Of a stretch of 64,000 nucleotides of DNA, positions 27,585 to 37,312 are shown in pieces. How positions within the stretch are numbered: the stretch's first letter is position 1; each line of letters opens with the position of its first letter. The stretch is from Effrenium voratum (lineage: Eukaryota; Sar; Dinophyceae; Suessiales; Symbiodiniaceae), in the NCBI GenBank assembly GCA_963377175.1, contig CAUJNA010003024.1, positions 307,001 to 371,000 on the forward strand, written 5' to 3'. The translations under genes were made by a program, and so were the position numbers. A model generated the notes under the pieces. It saw only the letters and a program-made list of their open reading frames with translations, was not told the DNA's origin and did not search any database.

Positions 27585-29230
27585 CTGCACAAAGTGTGCA
27601 CCTTCAGGGTTTGGGCGCTGTTTTTCAGTTTCTGATTCAGTTGGACCAGCGCCCTTTGAATGTAATAAAAGTGTTGGTCTGGGGTCTGGGCTGCCAAAGA
27701 AGGGACAAGACCCAAATTATGGGAATAATCCAGAATCAAAAAAATAAATACATGGCCTGGCATGTTGGGAGACAGTCCTCATCTGCAAGATGGGCTTCCA
27801 AATGGACTCATAGGTGGTGGAGAAAGTGCGGACCTTTGCAATCTCATCTTCATTCAGGCAGGGCACTGCCATCAGCCCACATCTTGTAGATCTCATACCA
27901 TGCCTCCATGGTCATGTGGTTGATGTGGCGGGGCTGCAAGCCTCCAGCACCACTTGCCGCCAGAATGAAAAATAAATTGCACCTAAAGCATCTACACAAA
28001 TATTATCACACAATGATACTATTCATGTTACACAATAACTACTTGCTATTTGGTAGCTTTTCTTCTCGGTGTCGGTCTTGGATTTCACCCCCACCAGTTA
28101 GTTCAGTAGCAGCCACCACATTGTTGGGGGCCAAGCTAGCAGCATTGTGCACCTCCTCGCCACCAAGGAGAGACAAGGGCATCTCCGAAGGAACCTCACC
28201 TCAGAGGCAATGAGATCAATGGAGGAGGGGGGCAGAGAAGGGAATTATTAACAACAATGACAATGTTGAAAACTGATCTATTTGCAGCCCTAGTAACTAG
28301 TAGCCAGGTAGAAAGAGACCTGAAGTGCACAGGGCAGCTCCTTTCATCTCTTCCAGGGGCGGCGTCTCTGCAAGGGGTTCCGCCTTAGGGTTGGAGTCTG
28401 AGGCTTACATCCCAATGAGTAGGCATCACCCCTTTCAGGCATTCAATCCCATGAAATAAATAGTAAAGATAAAATCAATGCTGCTCTCACAGTCAAAGGC
28501 ACCACATTCCAATAGTAGTATGTCATGAATGCATCCACTGATGTGGTCTTGCTAGGCTGCCGCCCGTTGTATTTCCGCATGTCCGTGGGCAAGCAATTTG
28601 TTTCACGCGCCAGCACCAACCGCTTTACCTTGCAAAAAGTGAGCACACATTCCCACAGGCCTAAATGACCAGCAGCAACCTTTTAGAGTGTTACTGTTGA
28701 CCAGTGACACACACTTCCAAAATACATTTTTCAACAATATCCCCAAAGACCTTTCTCCTTGCAAACCAGGAGCCCGCTTCTCATTGACCCCCAAAAGCAC
28801 ACAGAAGCCAGTCTCGCAGACAGGGTGGGAGCAGACCACAAAGTCCAGCACAGGCCCAGCTGCCTAGCCACTGACTGCAAAACTATATAAGGCTCACTGG
28901 GTTGAATGGACCTTGTTGAGTCACAATCATCAATACACAACAGCACAAAAACTTCTTCGCACATAAGGTAAGGAACGGTGTCATGCTTGACATTCATCTT
29001 GCCCAGAAGGCCAAGCAAGAAGCGGTTCATGTCAGTGCGTGTGAGCTCCGCCAACTTCTTCCGGATGTTCTGGGTTGGTCACTTGACATGTTGACCAGCT
29101 TAAGGACAAGCTTAACACTGACAAATCATAGTAGTCATGTCAATGCATCCAACAAAATATTACTGTTGCATAAATGAGACACCTCCAAGCTTTGCACCCG
29201 TTCGATGTTGGAACGGAAAGTGTGGACACA
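27445..29230 (-). CDS. Gene D: multi-exon unknown gene on the minus strand
   Basis: Five exon-like blocks are read on the minus strand: 29,230-29,183, 29,069-28,953, 28,628-28,506, 28,194-28,047 and 27,584-27,445. The first three are exactly 16, 39 and 41 codons with phase-0 borders. The fourth ends in phase 1 and the fifth needs two bases, so they join in frame. The product would be about 190 residues, mostly helical, with a coiled coil at the end. No domain was recognised. It may lack a first exon upstream and a last one below 27,445. The whole set lies between two plus-strand exons of gene A. Confidence 0.45.
28039..28194 (-). CDS. Gene D exon 4
   Basis: After GGTGAG| the frame reads VPSEMPLSLLGGEEVHNAAS, LAPNNVVAATELTGGGEIQD, then RHREEKLPNSK and TAG at 28,039-28,041. 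A GC donor (AAATA|GCAAGT at 28,046) just before the stop would allow splicing to exon 5; otherwise this is the last exon. Confidence 0.45.
   Translation of the reverse strand, partial: VPSEMPLSLLGGEEVHNAASLAPNNVVAATELTGGGEIQDRHREEKLPNSK
28506..28628 (-). CDS. Gene D exon 3
   Basis: TTGCAAG|GTAAAG to GGAAT|GTGGTG encloses exactly 41 codons: VKRLVLARETNCLPTDMRKY, NGRQPSKTTSVDAFMTYYYW, N. Phase 0 at both ends. No family. Confidence 0.5.
28953..29069 (-). CDS. Gene D exon 2
   Basis: CAACCCAG|AACATC to GAAGAA|GTTTTTG encloses 39 codons: NIRKKLAELTRTDMNRFLLG, LLGKMNVKHDTVPYLMCEE. Phase 0 at both ends. Confidence 0.5.
29183..29230 (-). CDS. Gene D exon 1 or internal exon
   Basis: AAGAAGCAG|TGTGTCC to TTGGAG|GTGTCT encloses 16 codons, CVHTFRSNIERVQSLE, in phase 0. 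Confidence 0.45.
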
Positions 29231-29423
29231 CTGCTTCTTGCAGCAGAGCGCAGGCTTCTCAGCCGGGCTCCTTGCTAGGGAGGGGCTAGGAAGATATCCC
29301 CAGAGTTGTGAAATATGGGGGCAGTTCACCAACGGGTCTTGAACGCAAAACTAAACATCAATCATGATGTACATCAGATGAGGAATTGAAAATCATAATT
29401 TAAGTCCCTGTCAGGTGCCCCAG

Positions 29424-29507
29424 GTCCTACTTGCGGGCCTACAGCGGATCAAGTGCAAACATGTCCGGCTCAAGGACAAGCAGGCTGAATTGCCACCTGA
29501 CACCCAT
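29424..29507 (+). CDS. Gene A exon
   Basis: GCCCCAG|GTCCTA to CACCCAT|GTCTGT gives exactly 28 codons, VLLAGLQRIKCKHVRLKDKQ and AELPPDTH, phase 0 at both ends. Confidence 0.5.
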
Positions 29508-32500
29508 GTCTGTATCATTCCCTTTTTTATGTGTTGCCATGTATACTTAACATTTAAGTGTGGTCCTTCTTTGCTGCCCACTGTCAAACCGTGAGAGAGC
29601 TAAGGTTTTACAACATGAAGAAGTCCACCCGCGGGGCTATCCGCAAAGCACCAAGTGCCATTTCATGGGTATACTCACTGCTGAATTTGGCAGCCACTAG
29701 CAAGAACTTTGATGCAGGCCAGCTTATCAAATCGTGGACCCTTGGCTTCACCTATGCTACCCAAACAAGCCTCATCATTTGGCTTACATTATCATTATGG
29801 TTATATGTAAATGGAGTCTCTTGGTTGATACCGCCCTCCCACCAGCAATTATGCAATTGGCTTCCAAATTCAAACATGCTAGGAATGATGATGCGGCAAA
29901 ACACGACAAGCTGGTTGGCGCCAAGCATCAAGCAGTGAAGGTGATCCTGGACCTCCCGGAAGCCTGCCGAGATGAGATTCTGAAGGTTGTCTCCATCAAT
30001 TGGGAAGACTCCAATTCAAAGGATGAGGGCTTCATTTTTTCAATTTATCTTGACAATGTGAGGTTGCCCCTTTACCGATGACTCTCTCAGCAGCAAGAAG
30101 CTGTTGCCGGGGTACAACCACCGGGGGGCAAGAACATCAAAGGGGAGCCTGTGGCAGAACCGGTTGAAGAACACTGGTCAGAGCTGCGACTTGCTCTTCC
30201 GTATGGTTGGGTCGCAGTGGTCCCAATGTCAACCCAACCTTCGGCGCAAGTTGACGAAACAGGGGTTGGAAGAAAAGGCAGCAGTGTGTGCACTGGCACG
30301 TGCCCTGTCATCAGATTTGGCAAGATTGCTCTTGGTGTTTCTGAACTGTGCAACAGTTGTGATTATTATATAAAATAAGTACTGATTCAAAGACCAATCA
30401 AGAGTTGTGGGCAGCTAGGCAGTGTGGTGGAGGACCCCAATGTCACAGAAGTTCTTGAGGAGAAGCAGCTTGACATAACAACAGCAACATTTGTTTTTTT
30501 TGCAGAAACTAACCACAGCAAGAAAGTCATTGTGTGTAGTCCGTTAAGGGTAGCTTCCCGCTAGGTTCATTCAGCGCCTGGAGGGGGGTGACCCAAAGTT
30601 GGACTTGCTGACAGCGGTGGAGACCAAGGAGGAGAAATGGGTTCTGCGGGACAATGTGTGCCTGGATGGCACTTTCCTGGATTCTTTTGGCATGGTTTCT
30701 CCTTCACAATGTAAATCGGGTCTACTCACTTACTAAGTAGCACCTTGTCAACAATGTCTTGGTGTGACTTGGAATGAGGCATCCTGGGCATCCTTGAGAT
30801 TGTCCCTGACAAGACCAACCAAGGCAATCCCATTGCCAAGCAAGCTGCATCTGAAGCAGACCTAGGTGATGCGAGGATGCATTTGGATGAGGCACACTGG
30901 AAGCTGTTGAAGGAGGAGTTGGAGTATGATGAGAAGTGCCTGGCGGTTTTCCAGCAAAAGATCACCAACTTTGAGATCCGGCTTGCGCACCAACGTGATG
31001 AGTGGGTGAAGAAACGGCTTGATCGAGCAAAGGCCGCAGCTTGCCAATGGTGGGACATGAAGGCGTGGGCTCACCCTTGTTTCAACTTGAGCTTGTCCAC
31101 CCTTAACCAAAAAATGTGAGTTTTGCAGTGGCTGTAGGTTAGTGAGTTTGAGTTCCCCTCTCAAACAACGATTCAGAATCAGAACTGAAGTTTTATGGAT
31201 GGTCTTTCTTTGAGCGTGGTTTAATCTGAACGGGGACTGCTACACCCTGCCTGGAAGGTCAGCTGCCATTCTTGGCCCGAGAAGTTCGATGGAGGCTCTG
31301 CCCTGGTCATGATGAAGGAAGTCGAGGATTCCTTGGCAGCGTGGATTCGAACACTGCAGCTTCGAAGTGCAGTCACTGGGCCTAGTAACTACAGGTTACA
31401 ACTTTGGGCTCAATTATTTGTTTGGTATACCTTCAGATTCTCTCCCAGAACCCTAATGGACCACTGAGGCGATTATTTTTGTGGCCAACTTTGCAGCGCC
31501 CAGCACCATTAAGTCAGATTTGCAAACTTGCATCCTCAAGATGATGGGCCTCATGATCAATGGATCACAAGCTTCTAGCTCTGCTGGACTGCTTCTCATG
31601 CGGGTTTTGCATACAAGCCAGGGGGCCTTTTCACTGAGGAGTTCACTGTGCTCAAACAATTGAGCAATGCAGGTGGATGCAATGTTGATGTGGCCTACCA
31701 ACTGCTTTTTGACCCAAAAATGAAAACGCAATCTTGACCTGCCTTAAAATCTGTTATTATTGTCACTTCTTCATGGGTATGTGTGTGTGTGTGTCAGTGG
31801 TGTGTTTCATGCAACCTGGGGATTCTCAGGATGCGCGTGATGGCCGACCACTTGCGTTCACGGGGAGATTAGTCCTACCCAATCCAGCAGTGCTACAGAA
31901 TGGCAATGAAGCAATCTTCTGGGTGTTCAAGGACAGTGCGCTATACCGCAACCGCAGGAACACAGAACAATTGCCCAGCCGCAGCATGGTGGCGATGGAG
32001 TCCCTTGACCCAACAAGTTTGCCATCTGTGGATGGCAGCTATGTGCATGGGGCGCAGAAATATGTGCAAATTGGTGGGGATGCAGCTGAGCGCTTGCTGG
32101 AGAGCCTGGTGGTATCTTTGCTGGCACTGGTTTTAGTTGTTCCATTCTTGTTCAAGGAACTATTCTTGTGCTATTTCTGAAAAGTAAGGATGGCTGCAAG
32201 TTTCCATCTACACAAGGCTTGGTAGTGGTTGACTGCACTCCCAATGTGGGCAATTTCTTTGAGGGCTTCATGCAAATGTCGCAGAAGCAGAACAACCAGG
32301 CGATGCACTATGTGGCCTGCTTCTCTGACCCTGAGCACAATGAGTGGTTTGACACCTATTGGCACGAGGAATTGGCCATGCTCTTTCAGCAGGGAAACCT
32401 GGTGGTGGCCAACATGGACAGGCTTCATGGGGAAATATGTTGGAACAAACATTTAAAATATTTAGACAGTTGGTCTGGTGCTGGAACTTGGTTTTTTGGT

Positions 32501-33876
32501 GTCCTGTCAGGTTGACTGATGACCCGCCAGCAGAGCACCTGGAGGCCAAGCCAGACCCTCCCCCGCTGAAGCGCTGTGTGTATGGAAAGGCCAGGCGTTT
32601 ACAACAATGATGATTTATTCTTATTATGTGCTGGCTTTGTTCAATTTCAACTTTTCAATTTCAGATCAAGCTTTGGGGAAATGCTCATTGTTTGGATTTA
32701 CTTGGCACACAAGGTGGATGGCCATGTGGTCAGTGTGGAGATCCCGAACAATGTGCACAAAGAGTGGGGGCACCATAAGGACTTCAAGCAATTTGCTGAG
32801 ACATTTGTGATCCGCAACCCGCCGGCCAAGCAGCAGCAGCAGCAGACTGGCAGGACCAAGGTGGGCCAGCCTGCCAAATCTCTGTTGCCGCAAAAGCGAA
32901 AGGCGACCGAAGATGTGTCAGCATGCATCCTGGATGAGGTGCCGAGTGGCGAGGTGCTGTTGGAAGTGCCCGTCTTGAATGCAAAGGCAGCCAAGCGATT
33001 GGCAACGCTCCCCTCATTGTTGGTGCTACAGGATGGGGCTGTGATCCAGAACAACTCTGGACATGATGTTTCTCAGCAAAATGTCAATGAGCTGCTGTGT
33101 TATGTTTAGTTCACAACCATAAAATTTTAATACTAGATTTTGGACAAGTGGCTTCATGCCAGGTTACCCTAGCCTTTGGCACGGTGCTTGCTGGATGGGG
33201 CAAGGCCAAGTTCCGAGAGATGTCTGCTGAGGCTCCCATGAAATCCGAATCGGAAATTTTGTTTGAGGTTACAGTTGACACATTGGGGATCTTGGACAAC
33301 AAGACTGCAACTGTGTCAGAGCTCTTGACCCATGCAAAGAGCCAAGCCGAACAACGCCAAGATCTGCTACCACAAGTGCCAGCAACAGCCAGACTCAACA
33401 TGGAAGTTGGAGAAGGACACTTCAGGGACGCACTGAATGAAAGGTACCTACACATGAACAGCAAACTGCAACATGTTCATTCAAGTGTGTGCTTAACCAA
33501 GGGTGCATCATAATTAGTGTACAGTTTGGTGTGCTTATAGTTTGAGCCCCCTTTCCTGCAAGAAGAAGTGCTGTAACAACAGTATATAGTATGGACAGCG
33601 CTTTCTTTTGTCCTTTTATCCACATGGCATTTCTGTATGAGAAACTATCTCCCTGTCCAGGAGCATGATGTGATTTTCTCCATTTTGGCGGAGGAGGGAG
33701 GTTCGCCAAAGCTGACACAGGCCCAGGCTGCTAAGTCCCTATCCCCTCCGATTTGCTGGAATTCCAAGTGCGCAAAGATAGCTTGGCAAATGAAGTGGTC
33801 CTTGAACGGCATTCAACCACAAAGGGCGTCACAGGACATCACCGTGCCTAATGGCAAGGCATTTCACTTTAAGTGA
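29424..33876 (+). CDS. Gene A: large multi-exon gene, function unknown
   Basis: At least 13 plus-strand exon-like blocks in 4.5 kb are separated by short introns; many begin after AG|G, end before GT and are in phase 0 (exons at 29,424, 30,575, 31,830 and 32,714 have whole-codon lengths). The conceptual product is a hydrophilic protein with a coiled-coil part (exon at 30,799) and a possible Rossmann/methyltransferase-like loop (VVVDCTPNVGNFFEGF, exon at 32,189). Related sequences with a (V/F)D(L/F)TPGSG motif are, as I recall, common unannotated proteins in Symbiodiniaceae; the relation is a guess. One exon (31,469) has an internal frame break. The first exon may be 27,040-27,180; a further 3' exon may lie at 35,174. 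Confidence 0.55.
29558..29740 (+). CDS. Gene A exon, limits uncertain
   Basis: Two competing frames look coding: VRELRFYNMKKSTRGAIRKA (ending before GTATAC at about 29,669, or running on) and SNRERAKVLQHEEVHPRGYP. I cannot choose between them. Confidence 0.35.
29817..30057 (+). CDS. Gene A exon, helical
   Basis: After ATGGAG| the frame reads LLVDTALPPAIMQLASKFKH, then DDAAKHDKLVGAKHQAVKVI and LDLPEACRDEILKVVSIN. Clear coding character. Possible donors are CTGAAG|GTTGTC (about 29,980) and GACAAT|GTGAGG (30,057). The second would leave an intron of only 33 nt before the AG at 30,090. Confidence 0.55.
30091..30290 (+). CDS. Gene A exon
   Basis: CTCTCTCAG| precedes QQEAVAGVQPPGGKNIKGEP, VAEPVEEHWSELRLALPYGW, then VAVVPMSTQPSAQVDETG. 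The end is uncertain; a GT at about 30,287 follows GGCAGCAGT. Confidence 0.5.
30575..30694 (+). CDS. Gene A exon
   Basis: TTCATTCAG|CGC to GGCATG|GTTTCT gives exactly 40 codons, RLEGGDPKLDLLTAVETKEE and KWVLRDNVCLDGTFLDSFGM. Confidence 0.5.
30799..31115 (+). CDS. Gene A exon, coiled coil
   Basis: Reads IVPDKTNQGNPIAKQAASEA, then DEAHWKLLKEELEYDEKCLA and VFQQKITNFEIRLAHQRDEW, RAKAAACQWWDMKAW. Charged helix, probable coiled coil. The start could also be 30,779 (GAG|GC). The end at CAAAAAAT|GTGAGT is a strong donor (phase 2). Confidence 0.6.
31258..31394 (+). CDS. Gene A exon
   Basis: CTGGAAG|GTCAGC to ACTACAG|GTTACA. Reads VSCHSWPEKFDGGSALVMMK, EVEDSLAAWIRTLQLRSAVT. Phase 0 in, phase 2 out. 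Confidence 0.45.
31469..31736 (+). CDS. Gene A exon with frame break
   Basis: First half: AIIFVANFAAPSTIKSDLQT, CILKMMGLMINGSQASSSAG. Second half, shifted frame from about 31,600: GFAYKPGGLFTEEFTVLKQL, SNAGGCNVDVAYQLLFDP. Both halves look coding and abut, so a 1-2 nt indel (mutation or sequence error) is likely. Confidence 0.5.
31830..32108 (+). CDS. Gene A exon
   Basis: ATTCTCAG|GATGCG to AGCCTG|GTGGTA gives exactly 93 codons. It includes GRPLAFTGRLVLPNPAVLQN, IFWVFKDSALYRNRRNTEQL and DGSYVHGAQKYVQIGGDAAE. Phase 0 at both ends; one of the best exons in the window. Confidence 0.65.
32189..32438 (+). CDS. Gene A exon with methyltransferase-like motif
   Basis: AAAGTAAG|GATGGC starts DGCKFPSTQGLVVVDCTPNV, GNFFEGFMQMSQKQNNQAMH, YVACFSDPEHNEWFDTYWHE. 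The beta-strand-Asp-x-T-P-x-x-G pattern followed by a helix and YVACF-type strand resembles SAM-binding motif I, but PNVG replaces the usual GxG. The donor near 32,438 is approximate. Confidence 0.6.
32509..32608 (+). CDS. Gene A exon
   Basis: After TCCTGTCAG| a frame reads LTDDPPAEHLEAKPDPPPLK, RCVYGKARRLQQ. Acidic and Pro-rich linker. Phase fit to the preceding exon is not certain. Confidence 0.4.
32714..33082 (+). CDS. Gene A exon, Gln run and basic stretch
   Basis: GCACACAAG|GTGGAT to CAGCAAAAT|GTCAAT gives exactly 123 codons: VDGHVVSVEIPNNVHKEWGH, KQFAETFVIRNPPAKQQQQQ, SLLPQKRKATEDVSACILDE. QKRKATED may be a nuclear signal. An earlier acceptor (ATTTCAG| at 32,664) would add SSFGEMLIVWIYLAHK. 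Confidence 0.6.
33163..33443 (+). CDS. Gene A exon
   Basis: TGCCAG|GTTACC starts VTLAFGTVLAGWGKAKFREM, then SESEILFEVTVDTLGILDNK and SQAEQRQDLLPQVPATARLN. Ends near AATGAAAG|GTACCT. Confidence 0.55.
33661..33876 (+). CDS. Gene A exon, possibly terminal
   Basis: CCCTGTCCAG|GAGCAT starts EHDVIFSILAEEGGSPKLTQ, AQAAKSLSPPICWNSKCAKI and ends KAFHFK with TGA 33,874-33,876. Confidence 0.5.
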   Translation, partial: EHDVIFSILAEEGGSPKLTQAQAAKSLSPPICWNSKCAKIAWQMKWSLNGIQPQRASQDITVPNGKAFHFK

Positions 33877-34945
33877 TGAGCTGCAGTTGCCATCTCCAAT
33901 TTGGGTGCCCCCACTAGCAATGTGCTATTTGAGAGTGATCTTTCTGGGGCCTTGCAAGTCTCATGAATCATCAAAGAAGGGTGCAGCATTGTTTAACAGA
34001 GGGGTGCAGCATTGAATCATGGTGAAGGAGGTTGGCATCTGATTGCTACACTACCGTTGGCATTGTGTGGCCGAGAAAGAAGCGAGCCTGCCTGGCACTC
34101 ATTGTTGCAGGAACCAGGTTCTGCCAGTACCTTGGTTGGATTGAGTTGGGTTGTTCCAGGAACCTTTTACAGGTTTGGGGCTTGAACATGATAGAAGTAA
34201 GTTTCCTGCTTGTCTCATTATCATTTGCACAAGGTGGCTGGTTTGACCCTGTTTTTTCAACCCTGCAAACCCCAGAGTCCCAATGGTCTGGAACTGGTTT
34301 TGATTGGCTGCCCCGTGAAAAATGCATTGCCATCTGTAATCATCAAAGAAGTAGAACCATGAGAATGCATGTTCAAAACATGATTGCCCAAATCAAGGTA
34401 ACCCTACCTGCCGCTGTTAGGACTTGACACCCCTCCCTTTTTTGACTGCAGGTTGGGCCTCTTCACCTGTGGGCGGGCTGCCTCTTCCTGCTACTCAGGC
34501 TGGGCAACCTGCTTTCATGGTGAAATCAGGGATTTTGACAAGATTTATGGTTTTGGGTCCTACCAATTGCAATGTTTAGAATGGCCTGACACATGGGGAT
34601 GAGCACCCAAAAGGCACAAATGAGAGCTTTCGAAGTAGCTTCAACTGAGCGAATCCATACAACATGTTTCAATCCCCATGCCAACCCCTCAACAAGTCCA
34701 GCATGGGTTTGCTTTTTCAACCTGACTAAGTTGAGGTCAAGACTTTGGGATTTCAGGGTGACCCTAAAGACCACCTAGACAGGTTACAAAAAGCAAAGCA
34801 CATTCCTGGACCTCAAGGAGCTTTTTGGAGCAACAAGTCAAGCCCAGATTTCTGACAGGTAAATTTTTAGGACTAAAGGCTGTGTGACACTGTGACTGTG
34901 GTTGATTGCATTCCGTTTTTTTCTCAAGTGAGAGAAAGCGGCAGC
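33877..34945. other. Intron or intergenic, nothing recognised
   Basis: ORFs of up to 131 codons on both strands lack coding character. GGGTGCAGCATTG occurs twice near 33,980-34,015. Confidence 0.4.
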
Positions 34946-35173
34946 TACAGCTATGATGGCTGAGCTTTTGCGCCGCCTTGGACGGCCTGTGGTGGCACCT
35001 CGGCCAGGGCCACTAGGGCCACGGGTGGTGCCTCCGCGGATGATGCCGCACCCGCCAGCACACCCGCCGCCGCAGCACTTGCTGGAATCTTGGCAAATCT
35101 TGGCAAATCATTCTCACCTTCATAGTGATGTTCCATGTCAGCTTCAAGTTGGTGTCTTCTTCATCCTTCCCAG

Positions 35174-35912
35174 GATCGGGCTGGCTGGAATGAGGATGGA
35201 GTGGCGAGGTGCACACCAAAGCCGAGACCAAAGAAGAGACCACGGCCGGAAGTCAACGAGGTGCCTGCACAGGAGGGGGTGAAGGCCGCCAAGCTGGAGG
35301 CCATGGAGGTGAAGGGCGGCATGCAGAATGAGGAGATCATGAAGGCCGCCAAGGTTGGGGCATGGAGGCTGAGCTTGGTGCCACGGAGGCTGAGCAGGGA
35401 GGAGGCGGCCACGCTTGAGGAGGAGGTAAATGGCGCCATGCTGGAGGAGGCCATGGAGATGGAGGTCAGGCACGCATGGAGGTGAAGAGTGAGGGAGGAC
35501 ACCAGCCAAGGAGAAGGGCGAGGCCCTAGAGGTGGGTGAGGAGGCCAAGGAGGCCATGGAGGTGAAGGGCGGGAGGCCAAGGAGGCCATGGAGGTGACCC
35601 AAGGAGGCCATGGAGGTGAAGGGCGAGGAGGCGAAGGAGGCCATTGAGGTGGAGGGTGAGGAGGTGGACCTGGAGGTCTTGGCCATAGTGGAGGGGGAGG
35701 CCATGGAGGTGAAGACTGAGTCTGATGAGGAGGCCACCTCATGGATCTCGCTGTGCAGGAGGCTGCGCTGTAGGTGGAAGGAGCTGGAAACAACACCGAG
35801 CCCAGTATCGCAAAGCCCAACGTCGCCTGCATGCCCGTCACCGGACTATGTGCCAACAGAGTGCGCCGATTCTGATGGCAGCACTGATTTGATCGTTGTA
35901 AATTACTTCTGA
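35174..35912 (+). CDS. Basic then Glu-rich C-terminal exon with frame break
   Basis: CATCCTTCCCAG| precedes DRAGWNEDGVARCTPKPRPK, KRPRPEVNEVPAQEGVKAAK, with a likely nuclear signal KPRPKKRPRP. It continues through EAMEVKGG and EEAATLEEEVNGAMLEEAM repeats to a TGA at 35,483-35,485. From about 35,610 another frame (MEVKGEEAKEAIEVEGEEV) runs to a C-terminus ADSDGSTDLIVVNYF and TGA at 35,910-35,912. The two frames are joined by a GGAGGCCATGGAGGTGAAGG minisatellite, so unit loss or gain shifted the frame (allele, decay or assembly error). It may be the last exon of gene A or a separate gene. Confidence 0.5.
35430..35720 (+). repeat. Coding minisatellite (GAGGCCATGGAGGTGAAGGGC)
   Basis: About ten imperfect units of roughly 21-33 bp built from GAGGCCATGGAGGTG and AAGGGCGAGGAGGCCAAG, coding (E)AMEV(K)(G)EEAK in the correct frame. 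Confidence 0.85.
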
Positions 35913-36114
35913 CTTGGATGCAGTGGAACAAAACATAGCTGCTTGACAATGGAATTGAAATGCCCCTGGTTCTCAAATCTTGGGGGTGTCCTTTTGAGGG
36001 TACCCCTTTTTAGTGGTTTGGGAAACCAAAGATTTTGGACAGTTATTTTGGTTTTTTTTGGTTTGGCACCCAAATGGAATCCTTGTTTGCTTACTTTGGG
36101 GTTTTGGGGTTGGG

Positions 36115-36435
36115 GCCTGACACAGACACTTGCCCACCCGCTATGCGGGCAGGCTGCCAGCTACCACGCAGCAGCTGCTTCAGTGGCAGCGCCGCAGCGC
36201 CGCTGGGGTGGGGGGGTTAATTAGTATTAGACAAATTAGGCTCATCTGCTTTTTAGAGTTAGCAAACTTGGGCAAAACCACACCCCCAAATCAATTGCAA
36301 ACCCTCCCAAACCAAATGCAAAACTTTAACAGTACCTTCCCGGACCTTGAGCGTAGTTTCGCGGAACTCACGTCAGTCGCTTCAATAGCCCGAGCGTAGC
36401 TTGGCGTTACCCAGCGGGCGCCGTAACGCGAGCGA
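36115..36435 (-). repeat. Degenerate GCGTAAC repeat locus 3 with shared flank
   Basis: 36,355-36,435 holds GAGCGTAGCTTGGCGTTACCC-type units. The adjacent CCCAAATCAATTGCAAACC and the GCAGCGCCGC/GGGGTGGGGG tract match the flank of locus 2 (25,936-26,110) in inverse orientation, so a unit larger than the tandem array was duplicated. Confidence 0.6.
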
Positions 36436-37310
36436 GCCTAACTGGAGGCAAGGCAGTGGAGCGGCTAGCGCGCGTAGTTCATCGAGTGTGCGTGGGTCGG
36501 GCATGGCATTGGGCCAGGCTAGGTCACCGTTTGAGTGCCTGAGGCTTGTTTGGAGCTTGTTTGGTGGCAACCTGGTCTATCCTCAAAGCTGTCCTCAGAA
36601 GTGTCTACGGGCTCATCGGGCTGCAGGCAGTTTTGTTGGCTTTGAGCGGGCAAGGGGGAATGACGGCTGACCAAGCTTCATCGGCACCAGAAAGCCGGGC
36701 CTTGGCCTTGGTGAGCTGGAACCCTTGCCGCTCGTGGCAAGGCTCCAGCTGACAAGCCGTGGAGCAGGGAGCAAGATGCGGGGACCTGCCGTGTGCCTGT
36801 GGGGGACGCCTGCGGCCGTTTGGAAACGAAACCCGTTCACAGGACCCAACACCCCCCCCCCGGTTTCTCACTGAACAGGGGGAGGTGGTCCCAGCCTCCC
36901 TCCTCTGGGTTGCCAATTGCCGCAACAGAATGCTTGCGTAAGCCTCTGTCACACCAACAGGAATCCCACTTTGGTCATGGTTTTCTTGCCATATGGGTGC
37001 CTTCGCCGCCTTTCCATGTCTGAAAGCCTGTGATTAGGCAGACTATTTCAATATCGATGGTTCCGGCTGACTTTCTCCCATTTGCTTAAGCCTGGCAAAA
37101 CACGCGTCCTTCCCAAAGTGATAGATTCCCTTTAAAACCAACAAGGGAAAATAAAAAATATCCTTAAGCAAATGCAAGTTGTTTGCATATGGCCATGGGT
37201 CAAAAGCCCGTACCCCCAATAATTTCCAAATCTCCACACGAAAATGGGTGTTGATGGGTTTGCATTGGCACCCTTCGCCTTTTGTGGATCAAGGGGATTC
37301 AACGGGTATG
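36436..37310. other. No recognised gene
   Basis: ORFs of up to 115 codons on both strands without family resemblance. A reverse fragment of the family 4 element (GATTCCCTTTAAAACCAAC) is at about 37,125-37,145. Confidence 0.4.
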
Positions 37311-37312
37311 TA

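Noticed and set aside
31310..31360. GTGTTCGAATCCACGC on the minus strand as a tRNA T arm
   Set aside because: The flanking bases do not pair as a T stem and no acceptor stem or A box fits; the region is better read as an exon on the plus strand.
35144..35976. Minus-strand ORFs of 197 and 271 codons (Ser/Pro-rich)
   Set aside because: Antisense shadow of the Glu/Val-rich minisatellite on the plus strand.
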